NCBI GenBank assembly: GCA_052139675.1
Contig: JBKQWE010000064.1
Location: 1-64,000 of the forward strand
Length of the DNA stretch: 64,000 nt
Reading direction: 5' to 3'
Source of the DNA: JBEKCB01 sp052139675
Lineage (GTDB): Bacteria; Planctomycetota; Brocadiia; CAIUPP01
Shown: positions 36,255 through 44,326 of the stretch, in pieces
Layout of the letters: every line of letters begins with the position of its first letter
How positions within the stretch are numbered: the stretch's first letter is position 1
The notes under the pieces: generated by a model
Seen by the model: only the letters and a program-made list of their open reading frames with translations
Told to the model about the DNA's origin: nothing
Database searches by the model: none
Translations under genes and position numbers: made by a program

Positions 36255-36456
36255 ACGTCCCCAGTTTCTCCAGTTCATCGTTCGTCATGCCGAAATCCGT
36301 CTCGCCGCGGAGGACTTTACGCAGGAGTTCTCTCTTCTCCCGCTCGCGCAGGTACCGCTTGAGCGCCTCGCGCACGGCCGGCGAGCGCTTGCGATTTCCG
36401 GTCGCCTTTTGAATGTCCCGCAGCACCTTCTTGTCAATATCAATTGTCAGCCGCAT
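36241..36456 (-). CDS. vapB: VapB-type antitoxin
   Basis: This 71-residue protein starts MRLTIDIDKKVLRDIQKATG, a ribbon-helix-helix DNA-binding region, and has a charged C-terminal part that should bind VapC. RHH antitoxins repress their own promoter. The ATG at 36456 follows GGGAGGG, and a consensus promoter lies just upstream. Confidence 0.88.
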   Translation of the reverse strand: MRLTIDIDKKVLRDIQKATGNRKRSPAVREALKRYLREREKRELLRKVLRGETDFGMTNDELEKLGTYDSD

Positions 36457-36481
36457 GATTCGGACCCTCCCATTTGATGAT

Positions 36482-36510
36482 ATTATGGCGCGCAAAAGAT
36501 GCTTTGTCAA
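36482..36510 (-). promoter_or_regulatory. vapBC promoter
   Basis: TTGACA (36505-36510) and CATAAT (36482-36487) on the minus strand are 17 bp apart, 26 bp before the vapB start. VapB probably binds here. Confidence 0.7.
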
Positions 36511-36956
36511 TCTCCTTTGTCCTGAGCGGGCGAAGCAAGTCGAGTGGGTCCACGGCGCTTGCGGATGCGAAGGCCGACTCATGTCCTCCGTAGCTTTAGG
36601 TTCCGTGCACCGGGTCTAATCCCACCGGCTTTCAGCCGGTTGACTTTCAGCAGGTCGTTTCTTCGTTACCGCAATTCTTGCGAGAGGCATCAGGCGCGCG
36701 CTCGTCATGTCGCGCGCAGTACGCTGCGCGCTCTTGCTGAACGAAGTGAAGCATCTCACCCGCAGCGCGTGAGCGGCGCGCGGGGTGTGAGATTCCTCGC
36801 CGTTCGGCCCTGAGCCGTTCGACTCTGCTCACGGCCCTGAGCTTGTCGAAGGGCTCACGGCCGAAGGGCTGCGCTCGGAATGACGGCCGCCACTTCAGCG
36901 GCTCCTTTTGCGACTTTCAGTCGCGGACAAACCTGCCGCCATTAGGCGGTCGTGGT
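36511..36956. repeat. Cluster of intergenic repeats, with dispersed repeat copy B
   Basis: No gene is visible. The stretch contains ACCGGCTTTCAGCCGGT (36618 on), copy B of the 30-110 repeat in inverse orientation (36699-36757), nested CCCTGAGC...GTCGAAGGGC words (36810-36865) and GCGACTTTCAGTCGC (about 36910). It appears to be a hotspot for palindromic elements. Confidence 0.65.
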
Positions 36957-38087
36957 TTAGCCCGCGCCGCGCGAACTCCGCAAATCGGCATTATCGCCCA
37001 TCCATTCCGCGACCCAGAGGAACCTCTCCAGCGGCGTCGCCAGCCCGTCCGCCGCCAGCCAGAGCAGCAGGTTCGCGCGGCGGATGCGCGGCGTGTACAA
37101 CCGATCCAGCTCCGCCCGCATCTCCTTCGCCGTGACGGCCGGCTTCTGGAAGACGCCCGGGTTGAGGATGCCGCCGAAGAGCACCGCGTCATCGCCGAGA
37201 ATATGCAGGGCGGCGTCGAACGTCGTGTCGCCCACCGTCGGCGGGGTGGTCGCGTTGTAGCCGTCGCAGCCGGTGCGGCGGACGATCGGCAGCAGGTTCC
37301 GCAGCAGCCCGCACATGTGCAGGACCACTTTCTTCCCGCGCCGGTGCATGATGTCGCAGTAATCGCGGATCTGCGGCAGGCTGTAGCGCTCGTAGATGGC
37401 CGGACTCGTCAGGGTCGAGCTGGTGTTCTCGACCGGGATGACCGCCTCGGCAGGGGTGCGGCGCGCGACGATTTCATACTCCTGCCTGCGCCGTTCGTGC
37501 ATGACGCCGAGCAGCGCCTCCATCTCCTCCGGCGCGTCCTGCAGGAAGTAATAAAAGCTCTCCGCGCCCATGTCCATCTCGATCAACTGCTGGACAGGCG
37601 AAGGATCGAGCGTCGGCAGATACATGCCGCGGTCGCCGATGAGCGCCTCGGCTCGGCGGAAGCGCTCCTCGTGTTCCGGGACCTCCTCGTAATGCATGTG
37701 CTCCCACAGTCGCCGCAGCACGCGCAGGTCGTCCAGCGTCTGGACGGGCGGCTTAATCGGATGGCCGTTGCGCGAGGCCGAAACCAGCGTGCCCCAGCGG
37801 GTTTTGTTCGTCACCACCACGGCGCCGTCGGATTGCTCCGTGCGCGCGAGGTCGGACTCGGGCCAGACCGCGCGCGCCGGCAACGGCACGCGGCAATCCC
37901 CGGGTAGACCATACGAGCCGAACTGCATCACATCGCAGCCGATGCGCCGGTAGAACTCCAACGGCATCATGGAGCGCTCCGGCTCCGGCATGACCGACAT
38001 CGTTTCGCCGTCCACCAGCGTGGTCCAGGAGAGCCGGTCCACCGGCTTGCGGTTGAGAATATTGTGAAGGCGCTCGCGTCCAGTCAT
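36957..38087 (-). CDS. Uroporphyrinogen decarboxylase (URO-D)-like protein
   Basis: This 376-residue protein has the URO-D/MtaA-like fold: MTGRERLHNILNRKPVDRLS at the start, VVLHMCGLLRNLLPIVRRTG and ILNPGVFQKP later. Most members outside haem synthesis are cobalamin- or corrinoid-dependent methyltransferases or their relatives; true HemE motifs are not obvious. The substrate is unknown. The ATG at 38087 follows AGAGGA. It has its own promoter, 44 bp upstream. Confidence 0.8.
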   Translation of the reverse strand: MTGRERLHNILNRKPVDRLSWTTLVDGETMSVMPEPERSMMPLEFYRRIGCDVMQFGSYGLPGDCRVPLPARAVWPESDLARTEQSDGAVVVTNKTRWGTLVSASRNGHPIKPPVQTLDDLRVLRRLWEHMHYEEVPEHEERFRRAEALIGDRGMYLPTLDPSPVQQLIEMDMGAESFYYFLQDAPEEMEALLGVMHERRRQEYEIVARRTPAEAVIPVENTSSTLTSPAIYERYSLPQIRDYCDIMHRRGKKVVLHMCGLLRNLLPIVRRTGCDGYNATTPPTVGDTTFDAALHILGDDAVLFGGILNPGVFQKPAVTAKEMRAELDRLYTPRIRRANLLLWLAADGLATPLERFLWVAEWMGDNADLRSSRGAG

Positions 38088-38130
38088 ACAGTCCTCTTCG
38101 CGCGCGACCCGGCTCATATTCGAAGATGTG

Positions 38131-38158
38131 ATTGTACGCTCAAAATCGCCGACGTCAA
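38131..38158 (-). promoter_or_regulatory. Promoter for the URO-D-like gene
   Basis: TTGACG (38153-38158) and TACAAT (38131-38136) on the minus strand are 16 bp apart. Confidence 0.6.
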
Positions 38159-38275
38159 GGTGCTTCTCAGGGTTTCTGGAAAACGGCATGTCCACACGCG
38201 CCTGATTAGAAAGAGGAGGCGGAGCGGTTTGTCGCAGGACCTGTTTGGCCAGCCGTGAACGGGCCAACGCTCAAC

Positions 38276-38302
38276 GAGAGTGCGCCGGCACGGCGCACTC
38301 TC
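38276..38302. repeat. 12-bp hairpin GAGAGTGCGCCG
   Basis: A perfect inverted repeat with a 3-nt loop and no T-run. It is the first of three inverted repeats between the URO-D and ATP-grasp genes. Confidence 0.65.
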
Positions 38303-38330
38303 CTTGGGTGTTCGAAGTTCATCCGCCGAC

Positions 38331-38394
38331 ATTCGGGGACATAAACCTAACTACGCCGGCTGTTACAGCGAGAATAGGGTTTATCTCCCCGAAT
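38331..38394. repeat. REP-like inverted repeat ATTCGGGGACATAAACC
   Basis: The 17-bp arm at 38331-38347 has an inverse copy at 38378-38394 with one mismatch. Words like ATTCGGGGACA resemble repeats associated with REP/RAYT transposases; no transposase gene is present nearby. Confidence 0.65.
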
Positions 38395-38417
38395 ATATCA
38401 GAGAATAATAGGCGACT

Positions 38418-38484
38418 GTGGGGCCGTTGAAAATGACACCGCGCAGAGGTTGCACTCGCCCGCAGGGTTTTTCAACAGCCCCAC
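38418..38484. repeat. Inverted repeat GTGGGGCCGTTGAAAA
   Basis: The 16-bp arm at 38418-38433 has an inverse copy at 38469-38484 with one mismatch, and similarity continues outward. With the two preceding repeats it fills most of the gene-free gap 38159-38539. Confidence 0.7.
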
Positions 38485-38539
38485 TGTCCCCGATTATTAA
38501 TGGATGGGCAACTCCAAGGAATACCCAGAGTGACACCCG

Positions 38540-38568
38540 TTGACAAGCGGGATTCTGATGGTTAGAAT
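38540..38568 (+). promoter_or_regulatory. Promoter for the ATP-grasp-like gene
   Basis: A perfect TTGACA (38540-38545) lies 17 bp before TAGAAT (38563-38568), pointing to the next plus-strand gene. Confidence 0.7.
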
Positions 38569-38661
38569 CCAATACCTCACGGTTAATTGACATCTATACG
38601 GCTTGCCCGCCGGTCGCGTGGAGGCGGGCGCCGTCGGTCATCAAGCTATGAGGAGGGAGCT

Positions 38662-39537
38662 CTGCAGCGGATCCTGATCCTGATGCATGAGACCGAGTGG
38701 CCCACCCGCGCCCATTATCTGATAGATGACCTCCGTGACGTGTGGCAGAACCGGGGACTACAGGTGTCATACGTTTACGGCGTCAGAGACCGCCCCGAGG
38801 CGGACCTGCTTATTGCGCACGTTGACCTGACACGCACGCCTCCCGAATACGTCGAGTATATCCGGTCCTTCCCCGCCGCAGTCAATCGGGACGTAGTTGA
38901 TATCTCCAAGCGCAGGTTCAGCACGCATCTGCTTCGTCGCGACGACGACTTCGGCGGGCCTGTCATCGTGAAGACCGACAACAACTCCAGAGGTGGGTCG
39001 GAGGACCTGCTGTTCCGGCGCCGGCATCCCTTTCTCTGGAAGCTTGGGCGGAAAGCGGTGGAGATCGCGGAGCAAGCGCCCGGGCAGCGCTTCGCGTGGC
39101 GGAGAGTGATGCTGAGCGATTACCCCGTCTACAGCAGCTTGGCGCAGGTTCCCGCCGGCGTGTTCAGAAACCGGGCGCTCGTCGTGGAGCAGTTCCTTCC
39201 AGAGAGAGAAGGCGGCCTCTACTTCGTGCGCCAATACATTTGCCTGGGTGATCGCTCACAAAGCATGCGCTTGGCGGGCACGAAACCGTTTGTGAAAAGG
39301 CCGTCGGCCAAGCTCTTTGACGAAGGCCTTGAGGTTCCCGAACCGGTGCTCGACTTGCGCCGCCAGTTGGGTTTGGATTATGGCAAAATTGACTATACGG
39401 TTCATGCGGGTCAAGTCGCCATCTTGGATGTGAACCGGACACCGGCCCTGGCCGGCGAACCCCAGGACACGGCGCGTACCGTCGCCAATCTGGCGGACGG
39501 CATCTGGTCGCTGCTGCCGAACGGAGGCAACACTTGA
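38662..39537 (+). CDS. ATP-grasp-like protein, possible CTG start
   Basis: The reading from 38662 gives 291 residues. RILILMHETEWPTRAHYLID at the start is a Rossmann-like strand, GPVIVKTDNNSRGGSE a possible ATP-binding loop, and YGKIDYTVHAGQVAILDVNR-type sequence near the end fits the metal-binding part of ATP-grasp enzymes. An AGGAGGG at 38651-38657 is well spaced for the CTG at 38662; the first in-frame ATG (38683) would remove the first strand, and a TTG at 38587 lacks a site. No partner gene reveals its substrate. Confidence 0.6.
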   Translation: MQRILILMHETEWPTRAHYLIDDLRDVWQNRGLQVSYVYGVRDRPEADLLIAHVDLTRTPPEYVEYIRSFPAAVNRDVVDISKRRFSTHLLRRDDDFGGPVIVKTDNNSRGGSEDLLFRRRHPFLWKLGRKAVEIAEQAPGQRFAWRRVMLSDYPVYSSLAQVPAGVFRNRALVVEQFLPEREGGLYFVRQYICLGDRSQSMRLAGTKPFVKRPSAKLFDEGLEVPEPVLDLRRQLGLDYGKIDYTVHAGQVAILDVNRTPALAGEPQDTARTVANLADGIWSLLPNGGNT

Positions 39538-39716
39538 CACAGAAGACTGCGGAGTTCGGAGTTCCGGGGATACCCATACATAATTATTGATGCGGGCAGC
39601 AACATTGAAGGCTGGCCACACCATACCTACGGCGAACCACTTAGGATTCTCGTCCCAATCATGCGCGCGAGTGGCGCGCGTGGGCGTATCATTATTCAGA
39701 ACAAGCAGGAAACCGT

Positions 39717-39744
39717 TTGATACCTGGCGCGTTTGACGTATAAT
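39717..39744 (+). promoter_or_regulatory. Promoter for the AlbA_2 gene
   Basis: TTGATA (39717-39722) and a perfect TATAAT (39739-39744) are 16 bp apart. The remaining part of the 39538-39867 gap shows no gene. Confidence 0.6.
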
Positions 39745-39867
39745 GCCTTCGGTACGAACGACATCCGGTACGTCAAGCTTCGGAGGATGGCGAAACCGGC
39801 GCGAAAACAAAAGGTTCCTGTCCTCGGTTATTCCAGACCCGCGAATCGTCACTGGAGGCTGCCCCTT

Positions 39868-41043
39868 ATGATCCCGAAACCGCTCGACCAAGTGACAACT
39901 GCTGACCTGGAATTGCTCGTGCAAAACGCCGTACGTGAGGATAAGCAGATGGAGTTCAAAAGTGTGCTGCCAGGAGGCGGCGACGAGGACAAGAAGGAAT
40001 TCCTTGCTGACGTTTCCTCTTTCGCCAATGCATCTGGCGGCGATCTTGTTTACGGAATCGAGGAAAAGGAAGGCGAAGCAAAGTGTATATGCGGGCTCAG
40101 TGATCGTGACCTTGATGCTGAAGTCCTACGACTGGAAAACATGCTGCGCGATGGACTAGCCCCGAGAATATTTGGTATCCACATGCGAGTAATCCCAGGA
40201 TTGACCCAAGGGCCTGTTCTGATTATGCGTATACAGCGCAGTTGGGCAGGGCCTCATATGGTGACGTTCAAAGGAAGTTCACGATTCTTCACGCGGGATA
40301 ATGGCGGCAAGCACATGATGGACGTTGGTGAGATTCGGATTTCGTTTGGTGCTTCCGCATCTTTAAGTGAAAGCATTCGAAGCTTTCGCGCAGAGCGTCT
40401 TGGCCGCTTGCTTGGACAAGAAGCGCCATTCATGATGCGCGACCGCCCTACGATTGTGTTACACATGGTGCCGCTCGGTGCTTTCCATGCCGGCACCAAC
40501 ATTGACCTATCCATTCTGAACGGCGGCGCTATTCAACTTCCTCCACTTCGCTCCCAACGATGGAGCTCCAGGTACAACTTTGACGGTTTTATCACCTTTA
40601 GTCAGGACGTTGAATCAGGCGAAGTACGCTCGTATTTGCAGGTCTTCAGGACTGGTGCACTTGAGGCAGTGACTTCCCGCCTTGCGCTAGAGGAAGAGAA
40701 GCGCATTCCCAGTGAGGTGTTTGAGAAGACCATAATCGAAAGTCTCGGCAAGTATGCCAAGGCATTGGAGTCCATTAGTGTCGAGCCCCCACTGGTCATA
40801 ATGATGAGCTTGCTTCGGACAAAAGGACTGAGTATGATCACCTCCGGCCTTTACGACGCGCCAGGCCCCCAGGGCATCGAGAAGGATACGCTTGTCCTTC
40901 CAGAAGTGGTTTGGGAAGCACCATCTTCGGTCTCTCCAAGTCTGCTTATGCGCCCGGTCTTCGATGCAATATGGCAGGCTGCTGGCTGGCCAAGAAGCAT
41001 AAACTACGACGGCAAGGGCAAATGGGTCGGGCAACGGAGATAG
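39868..41043 (+). CDS. AlbA_2 (Schlafen-type) domain protein
   Basis: This 391-residue protein starts with an AlbA_2 domain: DKQMEFKSVLPGGG, EFLADVSSFANASGGDLVYG and LAPRIFGIHMRVIPG. Such domains bind nucleic acid or nucleotides and occur in Schlafen-like proteins and in regulators. The C-terminal 220 residues are unassigned. Its GC content is visibly lower than that of its neighbours, suggesting transfer. The ATG at 39868 follows GGAGG by ten bases. Bacterial relatives are often found in defence or mobile regions, but nothing adjacent confirms that. Confidence 0.82.
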   Translation: MIPKPLDQVTTADLELLVQNAVREDKQMEFKSVLPGGGDEDKKEFLADVSSFANASGGDLVYGIEEKEGEAKCICGLSDRDLDAEVLRLENMLRDGLAPRIFGIHMRVIPGLTQGPVLIMRIQRSWAGPHMVTFKGSSRFFTRDNGGKHMMDVGEIRISFGASASLSESIRSFRAERLGRLLGQEAPFMMRDRPTIVLHMVPLGAFHAGTNIDLSILNGGAIQLPPLRSQRWSSRYNFDGFITFSQDVESGEVRSYLQVFRTGALEAVTSRLALEEEKRIPSEVFEKTIIESLGKYAKALESISVEPPLVIMMSLLRTKGLSMITSGLYDAPGPQGIEKDTLVLPEVVWEAPSSVSPSLLMRPVFDAIWQAAGWPRSINYDGKGKWVGQRR

Positions 41044-41197
41044 TGTGGTATGAGCGCCTCGCAGCATTTGCCGACGCCATGCCTGGCCTGATTCCTGGAC
41101 GCAATACATCATTATTCACAAGTGATGGCTGAGCATCCAGGACTCAAACCTGCGGGCAAACTGGGGGCACATTGCCAGTTGCTTTGCTGCTTTTCGA

Positions 41198-41632
41198 GTG
41201 CGTTTCGGACAGCCGCCTCATAGGGCCTTCCATTGTCGCCTTCCGACGGCGATAGAGGCGTCGGCCGTCCTTCGAGCCGACGGCATTGTACGCTTGCAGT
41301 GGCTCTCTTTGAAATGGTCTTGCGGCAGTTCTGGAAAACCATTCACCCAGGCGCGCTCCTCGCGCTTGATGGGAAAGATCAGTCTGTGTGGTTCGGTTAG
41401 TGACCTATGTGGCCAGGCACAACTGAGACTCTCAGCGGCGCAACAACTGGTGCCTGTCCCCGGCTTTCCCTGGCCAAGAGACGCGCCGCGCGACCACAAG
41501 TGTAAGCCGCCCTGCATGATGTTCGAGTGGCTGGGCTGCGATAACAATTGCCGGACGAAGGGATGCGAGATTCTTGAGAAGATTTCGGTGGACGACGTCC
41601 TGAGAGCTATTTCGGCGGAGGCGCGCCAATGA
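41198..41632 (+). CDS. Doubtful small Cys-rich ORF
   Basis: The frame reads 144 residues from a GTG with no ribosome-binding site, or 87 residues from the ATG at 41369. Its tail is Cys-rich (HKCKPPCMMFEWLGCDNNC, RTKGCEILEKISVDDVL) and the last 40 residues look protein-like. It ends 2 bp from the convergent next gene. I do not recognise it; it may be a fragment or chance. I see nothing else certain in 41044-41634. Confidence 0.22.
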   Translation: MRFGQPPHRAFHCRLPTAIEASAVLRADGIVRLQWLSLKWSCGSSGKPFTQARSSRLMGKISLCGSVSDLCGQAQLRLSAAQQLVPVPGFPWPRDAPRDHKCKPPCMMFEWLGCDNNCRTKGCEILEKISVDDVLRAISAEARQ

Positions 41633-41634
41633 CG

Positions 41635-42174
41635 CTATTGGGAGCCGTTCGGGGCGCGATCCATCCTCGGGACGAACACAACGAACTGAGAGACGCGGTC
41701 GCTGGCGTCAAACCAGAACAGGACGCCCGTGCTGCCATAGACGAGCTTGGCGGTCCCGGGCATCCGGTAGAGTACCTTCGAACGCAGATCACGGGATTGG
41801 CTCCCTGGCGCGACGGAGCGCGTCTCGATTATCGGGCCGTAGGCGAGTTGCACGTCCGCCAGAGAATTGCCGATTCCGATGCCGGTGGAGAGCTTGCCTC
41901 TGCCGGCAAAGGCCGCGTTGAATCGCACCTCCGTTACACCGTCGCCCGCATCCGGTCCGAAAAGAAAATCAATGCCGCGGCGCGAGCGGTAGGAATACCA
42001 GTTCGTCTCGCTCACCTCGGGGACGCCGAAGGTCTGAGCAATCTGCTGCCGGGTTTTTCCAACGACGGCATCGCCCCAACCGATGCCTTCCCGGACCGCG
42101 TCATCGGTCTTCGCCCACGCCAAGGAGACCGTTCCGGCGATCAGCACGGCCGCAAAAAGCGTGTTTATCCTCAT
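41635..42174 (-). CDS. Exported protein of unknown function
   Basis: This 179-residue protein has a signal peptide (residues 1-21, ending SLAWA) and then WGDAVVGKTRQQIAQTFGVP and GIGNSLADVQLAYGP, which resemble the repeated 'G.s..dV...yG.P' units seen in small secreted proteins. Two such units are visible. The ATG at 42174 is better placed after GAGGAGGG than the TTG at 42180. Function unknown. Confidence 0.7.
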   Translation of the reverse strand: MRINTLFAAVLIAGTVSLAWAKTDDAVREGIGWGDAVVGKTRQQIAQTFGVPEVSETNWYSYRSRRGIDFLFGPDAGDGVTEVRFNAAFAGRGKLSTGIGIGNSLADVQLAYGPIIETRSVAPGSQSRDLRSKVLYRMPGTAKLVYGSTGVLFWFDASDRVSQFVVFVPRMDRAPNGSQ

Positions 42175-42216
42175 CGCCAAGCCCTCCTCAGAATGGAAAT
42201 TGCCGCACTGACCGGA

Positions 42217-42245
42217 ACTATATCATCGGGTGTTCGATCCGGCAA
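42217..42245 (-). promoter_or_regulatory. Promoter for the exported protein gene
   Basis: TTGCCG (42240-42245) and TATAGT (42217-42222) on the minus strand are 17 bp apart. Confidence 0.55.
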
Positions 42246-42650
42246 GGAGAAAATCACGTAAGGGACCATCTGGTCCCCTGCCCAAATCCGTCCGGCATGC
42301 GATTTGCGAAGGCGCTCAACCCCTCCCATTTTCACCTCCACTTTCTCTCGCGCACGCCCCGTCTCCATTTGCGCCGGTACGGCATTTCGGGGAGTTGCCT
42401 GTCAAAAGGTGCGTAAGCCGATATTCTGCGGCAGGACACGCTCGCGCGCGCCCCGCACGCGATTGGGTTCGTTTTTTCAGATGGGTTTGTCGAGCCAGAC
42501 GCCCCTTCAGCGTCCTGCGGGCGACCGCGTCAATAAAGCGGCCATGTGATGGGCATGCGTGGGCTATCCGACATCATTCCGGCCCGTCACAGCCCCATTG
42601 CGACGGCATGAGAGCGGCATGAAAGCGGTATGGGTATCAGGAGAAGTATG
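42246..42650. other. Gene-free stretch before the parS-like site
   Basis: No gene is supported. The end of the stretch repeats GCGGCATGA-type units (GACGGCATGAGAGCGGCATG onward, about 42602-42640), just before the palindrome. Confidence 0.45.
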
Positions 42651-42670
42651 ATTGTTCCACGTGGAACAAT
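42651..42670. promoter_or_regulatory. parS-like centromere palindrome
   Basis: The core TGTTCCACGTGGAACA (42653-42668) is a perfect 16-bp palindrome within a perfect 20-bp one. It matches the bacterial ParB-binding parS consensus TGTTNCACGTGNAACA. It lies in intergenic DNA between two minus-strand genes. parS sites usually cluster near the replication origin. No parA/parB/dnaA gene is in view. Confidence 0.75.
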
Positions 42671-42700
42671 TTAGAAAACATCTTATCGTCCCACTTCCGA

Positions 42701-43537
42701 TCACTGCGCGCTGACCGCGTCCACCACCGCGATCCACTGGCCCGCAGGCGACCGCTGCGCGTCCACGTGGTGCATTCCCTCGGAGTTCCAGCCGCTTCCC
42801 GAGGCTGTGACCACGGGCGCCTCCAGCACCTCCTCCGCGTACGTCGTGGCGCTGATATCGGTGATCCGGCACGCGCGCACGGCTCGCCCGTAAGTCGGGT
42901 AACAGTCCTGCCCCAACCGGTAGAGAGTCCCGTCGAGCACGAAGGGCCGTCCGGCGGGCCGGGCGCTCCGCAAATCCTTCTTCACGATCGGGCTCAGCGG
43001 GTGCAGCTTCCAGGGCCCTTTGAAATCGGGAGCGGAGAACAGCCGCAGTGTGTCGTCTCCGGCCAGCGACGTGAACAGCCACCACAGGCCCTTGTGGTGC
43101 GCCAGCGTCGGGCTTCTGAACGGCACGTCGCCCTCTAAAAGGCTTCCCACGCACTTCCACTCGTCCGGAAACGCCGTCGCCTGGTACATCCGGAGCGACG
43201 TCTCCGTGTGCGCTTCTGGAATCAAGTAGTACTCGTTGCGCCATTCGAAGACGAATGGGTACGATTGCACGAATGGCTCGCGGATGACGGTCCGCCGGAA
43301 TTTCCACTTCACGCCGTCGCTGCTTTCCGCCAGAGCGATGCCGCCCTTGTCGGATTTCAGGTCCTTGGCCGTGAAGAACACGTAGTACCGCTTATCCTTG
43401 ATCACCATGAAGGGGTGTGCGACCGCATCCACCTTCATATCCGTGACATCCGCAGGCGTCAGCACCGGGTTGGCCGCTTTCGGGGCCGGCCGCAACGCGA
43501 GCGGGGATTCTCCAGCGTAGATGCCGATGGCCCACAT
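42701..43537 (-). CDS. Beta-propeller protein, GINT1 N-terminal-like / GH43-like
   Basis: This 278-residue protein has repeated propeller-like blades: VAHPFMVIKDKRYYVFFTAK, GGIALAESSDGVKWKF, SYPFVFEWRNEYYLIPEA and FRSPTLAHHKGLWWLF. This resembles the five-bladed domain seen at the N-terminus of GINT1-type transferases and GH43/GH32 enzymes. No clear signal peptide is present, and a catalytic role is uncertain. The ATG at 43537 follows AAGGA. It lies 30 bp after the DUF2059 gene and is probably cotranscribed. Confidence 0.7.
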   Translation of the reverse strand: MWAIGIYAGESPLALRPAPKAANPVLTPADVTDMKVDAVAHPFMVIKDKRYYVFFTAKDLKSDKGGIALAESSDGVKWKFRRTVIREPFVQSYPFVFEWRNEYYLIPEAHTETSLRMYQATAFPDEWKCVGSLLEGDVPFRSPTLAHHKGLWWLFTSLAGDDTLRLFSAPDFKGPWKLHPLSPIVKKDLRSARPAGRPFVLDGTLYRLGQDCYPTYGRAVRACRITDISATTYAEEVLEAPVVTASGSGWNSEGMHHVDAQRSPAGQWIAVVDAVSAQ

Positions 43538-43567
43538 ATCCGTGATTCCTTATAATCAGGAAAACCG

Positions 43568-44047
43568 TCATTTGTCGCCCAGTTCCGCCTTTTTCTTCGC
43601 GATCATGTCCTGCAGCTCACCCATGTGCTCCTGGACCCGCTGCTGGCCGATGGCGCCCCCTTTGGTCATCAGCGCGGGAAGGCGCAGGGCCAATTTCTGG
43701 CCGGTGGGCGTCTTGTAGAAGGCGGTGATATCCATGAGTTCCACGGTTGTGAACTCGTCCATATAAACTTTGGCCATTCCGTCCTTGATGCCGTCCCAGC
43801 CCATGTACTTGCGAAGAAAATCCTGCATCACCGAGCGGTAGGGCGCAAGCTCCGGGTTCGTCTTTATTTGCATTTCCACCGAAGCATCTATGACTTGCGC
43901 GCACGTCTTGTCCATTTGCATCGTCTGGAGCAGTTCCATCGCGGCAGCGAGATGCTCCTTGGCCTTGGATTCCTCCTCGGCGAATACCGGCTTGCTGCCC
44001 GCCCCCAACAGGCACGCCAGCAAGAGGGTCGTCAGTGCGTAACGCAT
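43568..44047 (-). CDS. Exported DUF2059 protein
   Basis: This 159-residue protein has a signal peptide (residues 1-23, ending PVFA) and the helical DUF2059 body: AAMELLQTMQMDKTCAQVID, LRKYMGWDGIKDGMAKVYMD and FTTVELMDITAFYKTPTGQK. The family is widespread in periplasms and uncharacterised. It is the first gene of a likely two-gene unit. Confidence 0.88.
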   Translation of the reverse strand: MRYALTTLLLACLLGAGSKPVFAEEESKAKEHLAAAMELLQTMQMDKTCAQVIDASVEMQIKTNPELAPYRSVMQDFLRKYMGWDGIKDGMAKVYMDEFTTVELMDITAFYKTPTGQKLALRLPALMTKGGAIGQQRVQEHMGELQDMIAKKKAELGDK

Positions 44048-44220
44048 GCGAGGTCTCCTTACCGGGATTTTCCAGGTGGCTGCACTCTACACGACCTGCC
44101 GCAGGCAGGCCATCCACATGGCGGGCAGCCATCAAACGTCGAATTGTGACCGTTGGGCTGCCGCTTGTCAATTCAATTACAGTGACAAAGCTGAGGTCAT
44201 GCGCGCATTCCGGACGAAGC

Positions 44221-44248
44221 TTGACACGCCGTCGCGCGGGCGGATAAT
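44221..44248 (+). promoter_or_regulatory. Promoter for the 44327 gene
   Basis: TTGACA (44221-44226) and GATAAT (44243-44248) are 16 bp apart, about 75 bp before the start. Confidence 0.6.
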
Positions 44249-44326
44249 AGTAAGAGGCGCAGGGGCGCAGCGGAGCGATTGGGATCGCCGCCGCCACGGG
44301 CAAATCCGAACTCGGGAGGAGCCGCC

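Noticed and set aside
41130..41200. A tRNA T-arm-like GGTTTGAGTCC on the minus strand
   Set aside because: No matching acceptor stem, D-arm or anticodon arm can be formed around it.
42761..42775. Second CACGTGG-containing site near the parS-like palindrome
   Set aside because: Only the central bases match; the outer arms do not form a parS palindrome, and it lies inside a coding region.
42701..43537. A direct link between the GINT1-like protein and the ceramide-type operon
   Set aside because: The family name refers to plant sphingolipid glycosylation, but only the propeller domain is similar and the genes are 28 kb apart.
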